The notes under the pieces are model-generated. The model saw only the letters and a list, made by a program, of their open reading frames with translations, did not search any database and was not told the origin of the DNA. A stretch of 64,000 nt of DNA. Source: Lewinella sp038528965. Its GTDB lineage: Bacteria; Bacteroidota; Bacteroidia; Chitinophagales; Saprospiraceae. How positions within the stretch are numbered: position 1 is the first letter of the stretch; the number at the start of each line of letters is the position of its first letter. The DNA is taken from positions 62,001 to 126,000 of the forward strand of contig JBCBEC010000010.1 in NCBI GenBank assembly GCA_038528965.1, in the 5' to 3' direction. A program made the position numbers and the translations under genes. This document shows positions 51,724-59,659 of this stretch, piece by piece.

Positions 51724-53556
51724 TCAACCCTTAATAACCTGCTTCCAATAAGTCCGCGGCGTCATACCCATTTTCTTTTTGAAGAACGTATTGAAGACCG
51801 TCTTGGAATTGAAGCCCGAATCGTAAGCTAGGGCTAGTAGCGTGAGGTGATGCAACTTGGGGTTAGCGACCTTTTCCTTGAAGGTTTGCAAGCGATAGCT
51901 ATTGACAAACTCCGCGAAGTTTTGCTGAAAGCCCATATTCAGCAATTGCGATAATTGATTGGCGGGCATACCCATTTGTTCGGCCAAGTCACGGAGCGTT
52001 AGCTTGGGGTCCAGGTGCGGGAGTTGATCCTGCATGAGTTGCTCCAGTTGCCGGCGATACTGCTCTATTTCACCGGCCTCCAGTAAGGTCTGTTTGTATT
52101 TACGGGTCGGCGCTTCAATCTTTATTGGGGTACCTAATAATTCTGCTTTTAACTGTTGAAAACGACGGTCCTTTTGTAATGGTGCCAGCAGGGGTTCTGT
52201 AAAGAGATAGATCAATAATGGGAGTCGACGTTTGATACCATCCGTCAGCCAATTCAGCGCTTCTTCGATATCCTCCAGTAAGGTATAGGTAATAATCAAA
52301 ATTTGCGCTGCCCTACCCATTTGGTCACTACTGGCCCGCTCGTGTAAGGCCTTCAAGTTTGTCCGTACCTCTGCCTCCTGACCTAGCACCGCTAACGACA
52401 TGGTAATTCCTCCAAGTTTAACCATTTCCCCCGGTTCATCATCACGCAGGGACTGGAAATATTGGAGGCTTTCTTCGGGACGGTTTAGCGCCAATAAGCT
52501 CTGTCCCTTATAAGGTGGGGAGACGATGGAGGCTGGGTTGAGTTCCAGGCTTCGGTTGAAGTATGCTAAAGCATCCTGGTACTTTTCTTCGGAGTAATAA
52601 ATAAAGCCCTTGAGGTGGTATCCAATGTGTGAAAAAGGATCAACCTCCAGGCCAGAGTCAATATAATGATGGGCCGCTGTGAAGCGCCCCTCTGCTACCA
52701 AGGTGCTGGCCATAGATTGAAAGTAGTCCGTCGTTGGGCGGATCGCAGCCGAACGTTGCAGGTGCTCATAGGCTGCGGCAAAATCCCAGTGTTGAACGAA
52801 GGCGTTCCAGGATTGGTTGATTTGGCATTCGGGAAGGTCAGGCTGCAGTTCGATAGCCCGCTCTAGGTGCGATTGTCCTTTAGTAAAGGCGTCGGCTGGA
52901 GCCACAAAACCCAAGGCCCCCAGCATCGTGTAAGCGTGATGGATACCAATATGGGCGTGCGCAAAATCAGGGTCTCGCTCTAGGACTTGCTCCAGAATGC
53001 GTAAGCCTGTTTCAAGATCACTTTTGCCCATCTTCAAAATGAAGTAGCGGGCTCTGAGATATTCCTGATAGCTACTTGGTGATGCATTGGGACGAGTCAT
53101 GAGCTGGTCTTCTAACTCAAAGTGCCCTAATTGTTCCCTTAACCGATCGGCAATTAGCAGACTGATTTCATCCTGGACTGCAAATAAATCAGCATTAGAA
53201 CGGTCGAAACTTTCCGACCAGAACTGCACATCTTCTGCTACGTCAATAAGTCGAGCGGTAATACGAATGCGCTCTCCGGCCTGCCTGACACTCCCCTCCA
53301 GGATAGTGTCAACTTGTAGCGCATCGGCGATTTCCGGTAGGGAAATATTCTGTCCTTTGAAATGAAAAGAAGAAGTTCTGGACGTCACCTTTAGTCCTTC
53401 AATCTGAGCCAGCGCATTGAGGATCTCTTCGGAGATACCATCGCTTAGGTACTCCTGCTCAGGGTCTCCACTTTGATTGGCAAAGGGGAGCACTGCTACA
53501 GATTGCTTTGAAGAGAAATCGCCAACTTGGATCATGTTCACAAGATAGTAAGGCAA
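51724..53556 (-). CDS. TolB-like/TPR/AraC fusion regulator
   Basis: 610 residues; the ATG at 53535 is an alternative start. The first ~130 residues match the TolB-N-like domain seen in adenylate-cyclase/TPR proteins ('KQSVAVLPFANQSGDPEQEYLSDGISEEILNALAQIEGLKVTSRTSSF', 'VDTILEGSVRQAGERIRITARLID'). TPR repeats fill residues ~145-480 ('LERAIELQPDLPECQINQSW', 'DALAYFNRSLELNPASIVSP'). The last ~95 residues are an AraC domain ('LTLRDLAEQMGMPANQLSQLLNMGFQQNF', 'LALAYDSGFNSKTVFNTFFKKKMGMTPRTYW'). No membrane helix or signal peptide is visible. Its HTH is closely similar to the membrane AraC regulator at 18797. Targets unknown. Confidence 0.85.
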   Translation of the reverse strand: MPYYLVNMIQVGDFSSKQSVAVLPFANQSGDPEQEYLSDGISEEILNALAQIEGLKVTSRTSSFHFKGQNISLPEIADALQVDTILEGSVRQAGERIRITARLIDVAEDVQFWSESFDRSNADLFAVQDEISLLIADRLREQLGHFELEDQLMTRPNASPSSYQEYLRARYFILKMGKSDLETGLRILEQVLERDPDFAHAHIGIHHAYTMLGALGFVAPADAFTKGQSHLERAIELQPDLPECQINQSWNAFVQHWDFAAAYEHLQRSAAIRPTTDYFQSMASTLVAEGRFTAAHHYIDSGLEVDPFSHIGYHLKGFIYYSEEKYQDALAYFNRSLELNPASIVSPPYKGQSLLALNRPEESLQYFQSLRDDEPGEMVKLGGITMSLAVLGQEAEVRTNLKALHERASSDQMGRAAQILIITYTLLEDIEEALNWLTDGIKRRLPLLIYLFTEPLLAPLQKDRRFQQLKAELLGTPIKIEAPTRKYKQTLLEAGEIEQYRRQLEQLMQDQLPHLDPKLTLRDLAEQMGMPANQLSQLLNMGFQQNFAEFVNSYRLQTFKEKVANPKLHHLTLLALAYDSGFNSKTVFNTFFKKKMGMTPRTYWKQVIKG

Positions 53557-53841
53557 TTTGAGGGATCAAGGATGAAATTGAATTACCTCAAAGGTTAACT
53601 GTAGCTAGTAACAACTTGTCCCAATCCGGACATGGCTTGTCCGCACATTTCACTTTCTAATTTTTTTCCAATAATATTGCTCTTCTTATCTGTTTGCCGA
53701 CATCTAATGCGACCTTTATTCAACCAAGTTCCGTATGGCGGCATTTTAATTAAATCAAAGATGACACAAAAAATTACGCACCGCTTTTTCCGGAGGCAAG
53801 GCGACTCGTTAATTTTTCTGTGTTGATAAAGTATTCCCTTA

Positions 53842-54180
53842 ATGGAAAAGACATATTTCGATCCTAAGGACCTGAAAAAGTTTGGTAAAATTACTGACTT
53901 GCAGGAAGAGATGGGCAAGAAATTTTTTGACTGGTACGGTACCGTATTCAACGGAGACACCGCTTTGACAGAACGTGAAAAATCACTGATTGCGTTAGCT
54001 GTGGCGCATACCGTGCAGTGTCCGTATTGCATTGATGCTTATACTTCTGCTTCCCTTGAAAAGGGTGCCGATGAGGAACAAATGATGGAAGCGGTGCACG
54101 TAGCGGCGGCTATCCGTAGTGGAGCCTCCCTGGTATTTGGTGTGCAGATGATGAATCAGGCGGAGCGCCTGTCTATGTAA
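53842..54180 (+). CDS. Arsenosugar biosynthesis-associated peroxidase-like (CMD family) protein
   Basis: 112 residues, carboxymuconolactone-decarboxylase/AhpD fold. 'LAVAHTVQCPYCIDAYTSASLEKGADEEQMMEAVHVAAAIRSGASLVFG' carries the redox pair Cys60-x-x-Cys63 and the following His/Glu region. The opening 'TYFDPKDLKKFGKITDLQEEMGKKFFDWY' is characteristic of the family found next to arsS. Forty bases upstream of arsS on the same strand. It probably acts with the radical SAM enzyme in arsenic metabolism, by family association. Confidence 0.9.
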   Translation: MEKTYFDPKDLKKFGKITDLQEEMGKKFFDWYGTVFNGDTALTEREKSLIALAVAHTVQCPYCIDAYTSASLEKGADEEQMMEAVHVAAAIRSGASLVFGVQMMNQAERLSM

Positions 54181-54220
54181 AGAGAGCTGTTTTGCAGCGT
54201 ACTCAGCAAACTGACTAACA

Positions 54221-55291
54221 ATGGCTATTAAGCAAAGAAGCAAGTCCCTTAAATCAAGAGGTACCAACCTTTCCGATTCATTCGTGCAACTAAATGTGCT
54301 CAACGGGAAGGATATTGTAGATGCTAATTTCCCACAATTTACCGATCAGCTCGCAGCAATTGGTCATCGACCTTTACAGGTAAAGCCGGTAGAAATATTC
54401 CAGCTCAATATCGGTAAGCTTTGCAACCAGACTTGCGCGCACTGCCATGTGGATGCGGGGCCAGACCGCAAGGAAGAAAATATGGACCGGGCTACTTTGG
54501 AGCGTTGCCTGGAAATTATTGCCGCAGTTCCTTCCATTACGACAGTGGATATCACTGGGGGAGCGCCGGAAATGAATCCGCACTTCCGCTGGTTTGTTGA
54601 AGAAGTAAGTGCGCTGGGTAAGCAAGTCATCGACCGCTGTAATCTAACGATTCTACGGGCTAATCCTAAATATCACGATCTACCTGAGTTTTTTGCTAAG
54701 CATAAGGTGCAGGTTGTCTCCTCATTGCCGTATTTTTCTAAGAAGCGGACGGATAGCCAACGCGGAGATGGTGTCTTTGAAGACTCTATCAAAGCTTTAC
54801 AAATGCTCAATGAGGTAGGTTACGGTAAAGAAGGAACCGGTTTAGAACTGCACCTGGTGTATAATCCATCTGGGGCGTTCCTTCCCGCTGGGCAAGAAAC
54901 CTTGCAGGCCGAGTTTAAGCGTCAATTAAAGCGCAAGTACGACATTGAGTTCAATATGCTCTTTGCCATTACCAACCTCCCCATTGCTCGTTTCCTGGAT
55001 TACCTTTTGGAAAGTGGCAATTATGAAGAGTATATGGAGAAGTTGGTTGAGGCCTACAACCCCGCTACTGTGGATGGCTTGATGTGCCGTAATACGCTTT
55101 CTATCAGCTGGGATGGGTACATCTATGACTGTGACTTTAACCAGATGCTAGACTTGAAGGTAGCAAGCAGTAGCCAGCACATCAATGATTTTGATTTGGA
55201 CGCCTTGCAGCAACGTTCGGTTGTGCTCAACCAACATTGCTACGGGTGTACTGCCGGAGCAGGCTCTAGCTGTGGTGGCGAAATTACTTAG
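54221..55291 (+). CDS. arsS: Arsenosugar biosynthesis radical SAM protein ArsS
   Basis: 356 residues. The radical SAM cluster motif is 'GKLCNQTCAHCHVDAG' (Cys68-x3-Cys72-x2-Cys75), followed by 'TVDITGGAPEMNPHFRWFV' (the GGE-like SAM-binding block). The C-terminal DUF3641 part has further Cys residues ('MCRNTLSISWDGYIYDCDFNQML', 'HCYGCTAGAGSSCGG') that could hold an extra cluster. ArsS adds a deoxyadenosyl group to methylated arsenic on the way to arsenosugars and lipids. The usual partner methyltransferase gene arsM is not in this window, so the pair here depends on genes elsewhere. Confidence 0.93.
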   Translation: MAIKQRSKSLKSRGTNLSDSFVQLNVLNGKDIVDANFPQFTDQLAAIGHRPLQVKPVEIFQLNIGKLCNQTCAHCHVDAGPDRKEENMDRATLERCLEIIAAVPSITTVDITGGAPEMNPHFRWFVEEVSALGKQVIDRCNLTILRANPKYHDLPEFFAKHKVQVVSSLPYFSKKRTDSQRGDGVFEDSIKALQMLNEVGYGKEGTGLELHLVYNPSGAFLPAGQETLQAEFKRQLKRKYDIEFNMLFAITNLPIARFLDYLLESGNYEEYMEKLVEAYNPATVDGLMCRNTLSISWDGYIYDCDFNQMLDLKVASSSQHINDFDLDALQQRSVVLNQHCYGCTAGAGSSCGGEIT

Positions 55292-55314
55292 CGCCGTCTA
55301 CCAAGAATCCTTGA

Positions 55315-55953
55315 TTACTGGAAGCGGAGGATAAATTTTTCCCGCTGTAGTTCTTTGCCGGCAGTGCCAGCTTGAACGTCCTCTTCGGTGCGTTCGGCTT
55401 GCGCCGCCGCGACAATGTAAATATCATCTTCGACATCCTCTAGGTCAATATACTCCGAGGCTTCGGGATCGTACAGTTGTTCCACCGTACGATAGGCCGT
55501 CACGGTTTTTCCTTCCACTTTTATATCCGGATCGAGACGATGCCAGGAGTCTTCTGCATTGTAGAACCAATAGTTGATGCGACCTTCATCACCCAGGTGC
55601 AACTTCTTTTCGGCATTGAAGTTGGGCTCTGCCATGGCTTTTAGCGAAATGAAACGGCAGGGACCTTCGTACGTATTTAGATCGCAGGCGAAAATATCGT
55701 CCTCCTCTGGAACATCGTAGTAAAGTGGATCTATGGCGGAAGAGAACATAATGCCTTTAATGTCATAGAGCGTGATTCGCAGCTTGAAGGGCGCTGGCTC
55801 TAGTACAACCGGGCTGTCCGCAGCGGTAAATACCTGGCCATTTTGCAGGACTTCGAGTTTGAATTTTTGTGTCGATTGTTTTGCAAGCTGCTTAGACGTA
55901 TTACAAGTGCTGAGTAGGAAACAGCAGGCTAGTAGAGTAAGGATACGATTCAT
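55315..55953 (-). CDS. Lipoprotein of unknown function
   Basis: 212 residues from the ATG at 55953 ('MNRILTLLACCFLLSTC', lipobox LSTC, then NTSKQLAKQ). An upstream ATG at 55998 lacks a plausible signal peptide. The mature protein is beta-rich with many charged residues and no recognised motif; 'YDVPEEDDIFACDLNTYEGPCRF' holds two Cys that may form a disulfide. It converges on arsS with a 23-base gap. Confidence 0.72.
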   Translation of the reverse strand: MNRILTLLACCFLLSTCNTSKQLAKQSTQKFKLEVLQNGQVFTAADSPVVLEPAPFKLRITLYDIKGIMFSSAIDPLYYDVPEEDDIFACDLNTYEGPCRFISLKAMAEPNFNAEKKLHLGDEGRINYWFYNAEDSWHRLDPDIKVEGKTVTAYRTVEQLYDPEASEYIDLEDVEDDIYIVAAAQAERTEEDVQAGTAGKELQREKFILRFQ

Positions 55954-56029
55954 GATCAAATAGGTTTTGGTGGTTAAATATGGTTTGGAATATCGCAAAA
56001 ATATTGGGCTGGAAGGTGGATTTGAAAAA

Positions 56030-56152
56030 GCCCATCGAAAAAATTAAATAACTCGATTTTTGTTGACCTGTATTTAATTGTCAATTGTGATTAAAATACT
56101 GATTTTCAGTTCATTGAGAATCAACTTTATTTAATTAATTTTTTCGATGAGC
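56030..56152 (-). terminator. Wide inverted repeat, probable terminator of the protease gene
   Basis: GCCCATCGAAAAAATTAAATAA (56030-56051) is matched by the reverse complement of 56127-56152, apart from one substitution and a 4-base insertion (AATT). The arms are about 75 bases apart. On the minus strand the second arm ends ...CGATGGGCTTTTTC, a T-run. It lies just past the protease stop at 56169. The wide loop is unusual; a small mobile-element remnant with terminal repeats is an alternative. Confidence 0.55.
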
Positions 56153-56168
56153 CCCTTGCTTTTTTGCC

Positions 56169-57317
56169 TCAATTCGTTTGCTTACGCAAGCTAACCTCCT
56201 GCCTTTTACCATCCCCATCGAGTATTGACAAACGAAGCTCTTCGAGGCTGTCGATACCAAATCCGGTTAAATAGTAGTGGCAATTATCTTGTCTGGAACT
56301 AAGCACGATATCGTTGATTTGTAGTACCCGCTGACCATACTGCAATCCAGCTTTCTCCGCTGGCGAACCTTTCATGACCCATTTGATGATATACTCACCT
56401 TGTAAGGAGGTGAAATCTGCTCCAAAACTTGTAAACCGACCAGGAGATGCCTCTTTTTCATAAGGGCTGCAGTAGAAGCGTTGTTTTTGGTAGTCCAGGG
56501 TTACGCGCCCATAATGTAGGATCCCTGCACCCATTCTGGCGGAGGTTAGTTTTGAGAACTGACTGTGGAAGTTTCTCAGGGTTCCACTGCCTATTTTTAA
56601 TTCTGAAACGAAGCTACGGTATCGTTTTTCACTCTTGATCTTCCCTTGACTCAGGCCAAAGGAAAATATCCCTTCAAAGCTTAGGCGTTGGTCTTTGGCC
56701 ATCCGCTTAGCGCGTTTGGTTTGTGGACTATACACATCGCCCGAACCGGAGTCAAAGAGTACAAACTGTTCCTCTCCGTTGAGACTAACCAGTGCTTCGG
56801 GAAGCCCCCGGGCGTTAATGCGTAGGGGAGTGGCATCTGCTTCATTGAGTTCCAGTACCGAGGCATCTTCCGTGAGGCGAAGGATCCGTTTCTGATAATC
56901 CAAATCCAGGATCGCATCGGTAAAAAAGTCTCGACCAATCATTCCATCTAACTGGAAACAAGAGGTAGGAAAGGTATTCCAATCAGGGAATACAACAGCG
57001 GCGCGGTCGCGGAAGGTCCAATTTCCTAGTGTAATGGCGGGAACAGCCACTCGATTGAGCTGCAGCGTCTGACGAGTCACATCCCCCACCTCAACTTCCG
57101 AAACCACTGGGAAATCATAACGATCGGCGAGTTCTTTGGAAATGATAAACCCACCCCCGGTATCCAGCAGGAATCGGTAAGGAATTTCTTCAATTGTCAA
57201 TTCGAGGATGATGGTATTTCTGACCATCTCAAATGGAATTTTACCACTATCGTGGGACTGTGCACTAAGTAGAGTAAAAGTAATTTGGATGGCTAGAAGA
57301 ATAGTGTATTTCAACAT
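56169..57317 (-). CDS. Retropepsin-like aspartyl protease with PDZ domain
   Basis: 382 residues with a signal peptide ending 'LLSAQ'. Two aspartyl-protease lobes are visible: 'YRFLLDTGGGFIISKEL' (Asp52-Thr-Gly) and 'QFVLFDSGSGDVYSPQ' (Asp189-Ser-Gly). A C-terminal PDZ domain spans ~305-375 ('GEYIIKWVMKGSPAEKAGLQYGQRVLQINDI'). This double-lobe plus PDZ layout is found in periplasmic proteins of Bacteroidota with unknown substrates. The second lobe has DSGSG rather than DTG, still compatible with catalysis. Confidence 0.87.
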   Translation of the reverse strand: MLKYTILLAIQITFTLLSAQSHDSGKIPFEMVRNTIILELTIEEIPYRFLLDTGGGFIISKELADRYDFPVVSEVEVGDVTRQTLQLNRVAVPAITLGNWTFRDRAAVVFPDWNTFPTSCFQLDGMIGRDFFTDAILDLDYQKRILRLTEDASVLELNEADATPLRINARGLPEALVSLNGEEQFVLFDSGSGDVYSPQTKRAKRMAKDQRLSFEGIFSFGLSQGKIKSEKRYRSFVSELKIGSGTLRNFHSQFSKLTSARMGAGILHYGRVTLDYQKQRFYCSPYEKEASPGRFTSFGADFTSLQGEYIIKWVMKGSPAEKAGLQYGQRVLQINDIVLSSRQDNCHYYLTGFGIDSLEELRLSILDGDGKRQEVSLRKQTN

Positions 57318-57544
57318 GAGCGCGTTGTTTTAAGCAGTGTAAGGTTATTGATTTTTGTATAGTCAGTAACAGGGCTTTTCTACGGAAAGTCAATGATTTC
57401 TGTGGTGAATTACCCGTTGCTGACACAGAGTTTGAGCAGTAAATGATGCGTAAATATCCGATATTGATTGGATATTATTCTTCTACTAATGGAATGAAAG
57501 GTGGCGCTTATCTTGGGAGGAGCATAATTAAAATTCATAACATT

Positions 57545-57934
57545 ATGAAGATAGAACATTTGGCCATCTGGGTAAATGACTTAGAATCCATGAAGTGCTT
57601 TTACGAACATTATTTTGGTGCTCGGGCGGGTGATTTATACCATAATTCCAAGAAAGGTTTTACCTCCTACTTCTTGTCCTTCCAGGAGGGGTGCCGTCTG
57701 GAATTAATGAATATGCCTGGCATTCCAACTAACGCCAATGCTTGGGAGGATCAGTACCGGGGAATTATCCACTTTGCCGTTTCTGTGGGGAGTAAAGACA
57801 AAGTTGATCAACTTACAGAAGACTTGAGAGCCGCAGGCTATGCGGTAGTAGGTGAACCCCGCACCACGGGTGATGGCTACTACGAGAGCGTAGTCCTTGA
57901 TCCAGAAGACAATCGAATAGAGATAACCATCTGA
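57545..57934 (+). CDS. VOC family (glyoxalase/bleomycin-resistance-like) protein
   Basis: 129 residues from the ATG at 57545; upstream in-frame ATGs lack a conserved extension. 'MKIEHLAIWVNDLESMKCFYEHYFGA' opens the first beta-alpha-beta-beta-beta unit with the metal-binding His5; 'GIIHFAVSVGSKDKVDQLTEDLRAAGY' carries the second His; 'YYESVVLDPEDNRIEIT' the final Glu. These fit a divalent-metal VOC enzyme. Substrate unknown. Confidence 0.9.
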   Translation: MKIEHLAIWVNDLESMKCFYEHYFGARAGDLYHNSKKGFTSYFLSFQEGCRLELMNMPGIPTNANAWEDQYRGIIHFAVSVGSKDKVDQLTEDLRAAGYAVVGEPRTTGDGYYESVVLDPEDNRIEITI

Positions 57935-58021
57935 TGATCTTCAGCACTTTGCCTATCTTCCGGTGGATGTTGGCTAAATAGTAAAAATACTCCTATCAAA
58001 GATTTTTTACCCGCAACCCGT

Positions 58022-59137
58022 TTGCTTCTGGCCCGGCAGCCTTTCTATGCGCGCTTGCTGGCCAGCCTGGTTAAGGTAGAGGTACCGGACCTAGGTCTTC
58101 CTACGGTTTTACGGTGGGTAAATCGTAAGCCAGTGGTGCACTATAACCGAGTGCTATTGCGGGCTATTAGTAATTGGCCTGAGTGGTATGCTGATTGGTT
58201 GGAGGAGGCCTTGCTGCATTTGGTATTAGGTCATCATCTTCTCTGCAACAACAGTAAGGACCGCGATGCCGCCAGCTTAGCTGCTGATTTGGAAGTTTGG
58301 CAGTTTCACAGCAAGCGCCAGGCACAAGCAGCTTATCAGCAACTTAGTACTCGCCTTCATTTACCACCAGCTTTTGATTTTGATGCGGCTTACAAGGCGG
58401 TTGTACAATTACAGCAGGCCATTGGCAAAACAGGTGATTTGCCCAGTTTACATATGCTGCCCCTAAGCCGAAGGGCCCATCATCATTGGTATGAGCATTC
58501 TATTGACGGACAGGATTTTCTCCTCTGGCGTAGTACTTTGAAGCCCTTTATTTCTCATAAAGAGTCCGCAGCAAAAATACCTTGGGCCACCTTGATGAAC
58601 CGGATTAGTGCCAACGAAAATGCCTGGCAGCTACCCTGGCCGGTGCTCCTTCGACGTTTCGCCCTCACCGCGCAACGCGACCAGGTGTATAGCAGCCTTA
58701 GAAGACCTTCCAAACGATACCAAAACTTTCCGGGCACTCGTCGTCGTCGTAGAGCGCGACTTGCTGTAATTTTTGATACATCAGGAAGTATCAATCATGA
58801 TCTCCGGCGTCAATTCTTCCAAGAACTGAGGGGACTTTTACCGCTAGTACACCAAATTGATCTTCTTGAAGCCGATCACCAAGTGCGCAAAACGTATTCA
58901 TTCACGGGCGAAATTCCAACGCATAGCAAGGGTGGTGGTGCTACCAGTTTTGATCCGGCCTTAGTACAAGTCAATCAAGCAAAGCATTATGATGGGATCA
59001 TCTACTTCACCGATGGGGAAGGTCCTGTACCAACTGTTCCTCCTCGGTTCCCCGTACTCTGGTTGGTTGCCAGCGACAAGAATGCTCTTCCGCATTTAGC
59101 TCAGTTCCCCGGGCGGGTTATAATGCTGCGATCTTGA
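58022..59137 (+). CDS. VWA-like DUF2201 (metallopeptidase-like) protein
   Basis: At least 371 residues. No ATG is available: TTG 58022 is one candidate, but the frame is open upstream to 57938 and the residues before it (KDFLPATRLL) look coding, so the start may be a rare codon such as ATC at 57995. The C-terminal part is VWA-like: 'RLAVIFDTSGSINHDLRRQFFQEL' (MIDAS D-T-S-G-S), 'GGGATSFDPALVQ', 'DGIIYFTDGEGPVP'. The N-terminal half aligns with the metallopeptidase-like half of DUF2201, but where HExxH is expected there is 'LLHLVLGHH', so the protease site looks degenerate. The MoxR-type AAA ATPase that usually accompanies DUF2201 is not nearby. Confidence 0.8.
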   Translation: MLLARQPFYARLLASLVKVEVPDLGLPTVLRWVNRKPVVHYNRVLLRAISNWPEWYADWLEEALLHLVLGHHLLCNNSKDRDAASLAADLEVWQFHSKRQAQAAYQQLSTRLHLPPAFDFDAAYKAVVQLQQAIGKTGDLPSLHMLPLSRRAHHHWYEHSIDGQDFLLWRSTLKPFISHKESAAKIPWATLMNRISANENAWQLPWPVLLRRFALTAQRDQVYSSLRRPSKRYQNFPGTRRRRRARLAVIFDTSGSINHDLRRQFFQELRGLLPLVHQIDLLEADHQVRKTYSFTGEIPTHSKGGGATSFDPALVQVNQAKHYDGIIYFTDGEGPVPTVPPRFPVLWLVASDKNALPHLAQFPGRVIMLRS

Positions 59138-59145
59138 GTTGCTAA

Positions 59146-59392
59146 TTCTAATTCAGATTAGCGTAAGAATTAGGATAAGAGTTGATCCTTGTCTTGGTCT
59201 GTTTCTCCTCTATAAAGCACATATAGTCAAACCAACTAACCGCAGCCGACGTGCGCCTACGTTGAAGCTTCATCGCAAGAGTAAGGAGGCTAAACCAAAC
59301 CCACTAACCCAACTAATTAAGGCCGACGCAGGAGGCCGAACCAATCCAACCAAATTCACCAATTCAACTAACTAAGGCCGACTATGGAGGCC
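59146..59392. repeat. Intergenic repeat block with GGYC/GRCC hairpins
   Basis: A degenerate TTAGAAT tract (59146-59172) is followed by hairpin units at 59244-59291 (AGCC ... GGCT, with a ~40-base loop), 59321-59337 and 59376-59392 (GGCC ... GGCC), separated by CCAACTAA/CCAATCCAACC linkers. The unit order and linkers parallel 15.6-15.8 kb. Confidence 0.78.
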
Positions 59393-59659
59393 GAACTTTC
59401 TGTTAAAGTCTTGTGAAAGAAATGCTAAAGCGAGCCTAGAATTTCGCCGCCTCTGGAGAAAGCCGTTTATTGTTTCATTGACGCCTAGCGTCCACTTTGT
59501 TCTCTCTAAGAATTTGCTGTTTTTGTTTAGTGTAGGGGCGGGTTACGAATCTTTCGGCCGCCCTTATTTTTTGCTTGCGCGCTTTTTTAGCCTACAAGAA
59601 AGCGTTTAAACAAACCCAGCACCGTTGATTTGTATCTTTTTGATAGGCTCAATGATACG
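59393..59659. other. Intergenic stretch with one weak hairpin
   Basis: No gene is visible. GGGCGG (59537-59542) and CCGCCC (59559-59564) could form a hairpin followed by TTATTTTTT, a possible plus-strand terminator, but it lies 400 bases from the nearest upstream gene. Confidence 0.4.
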
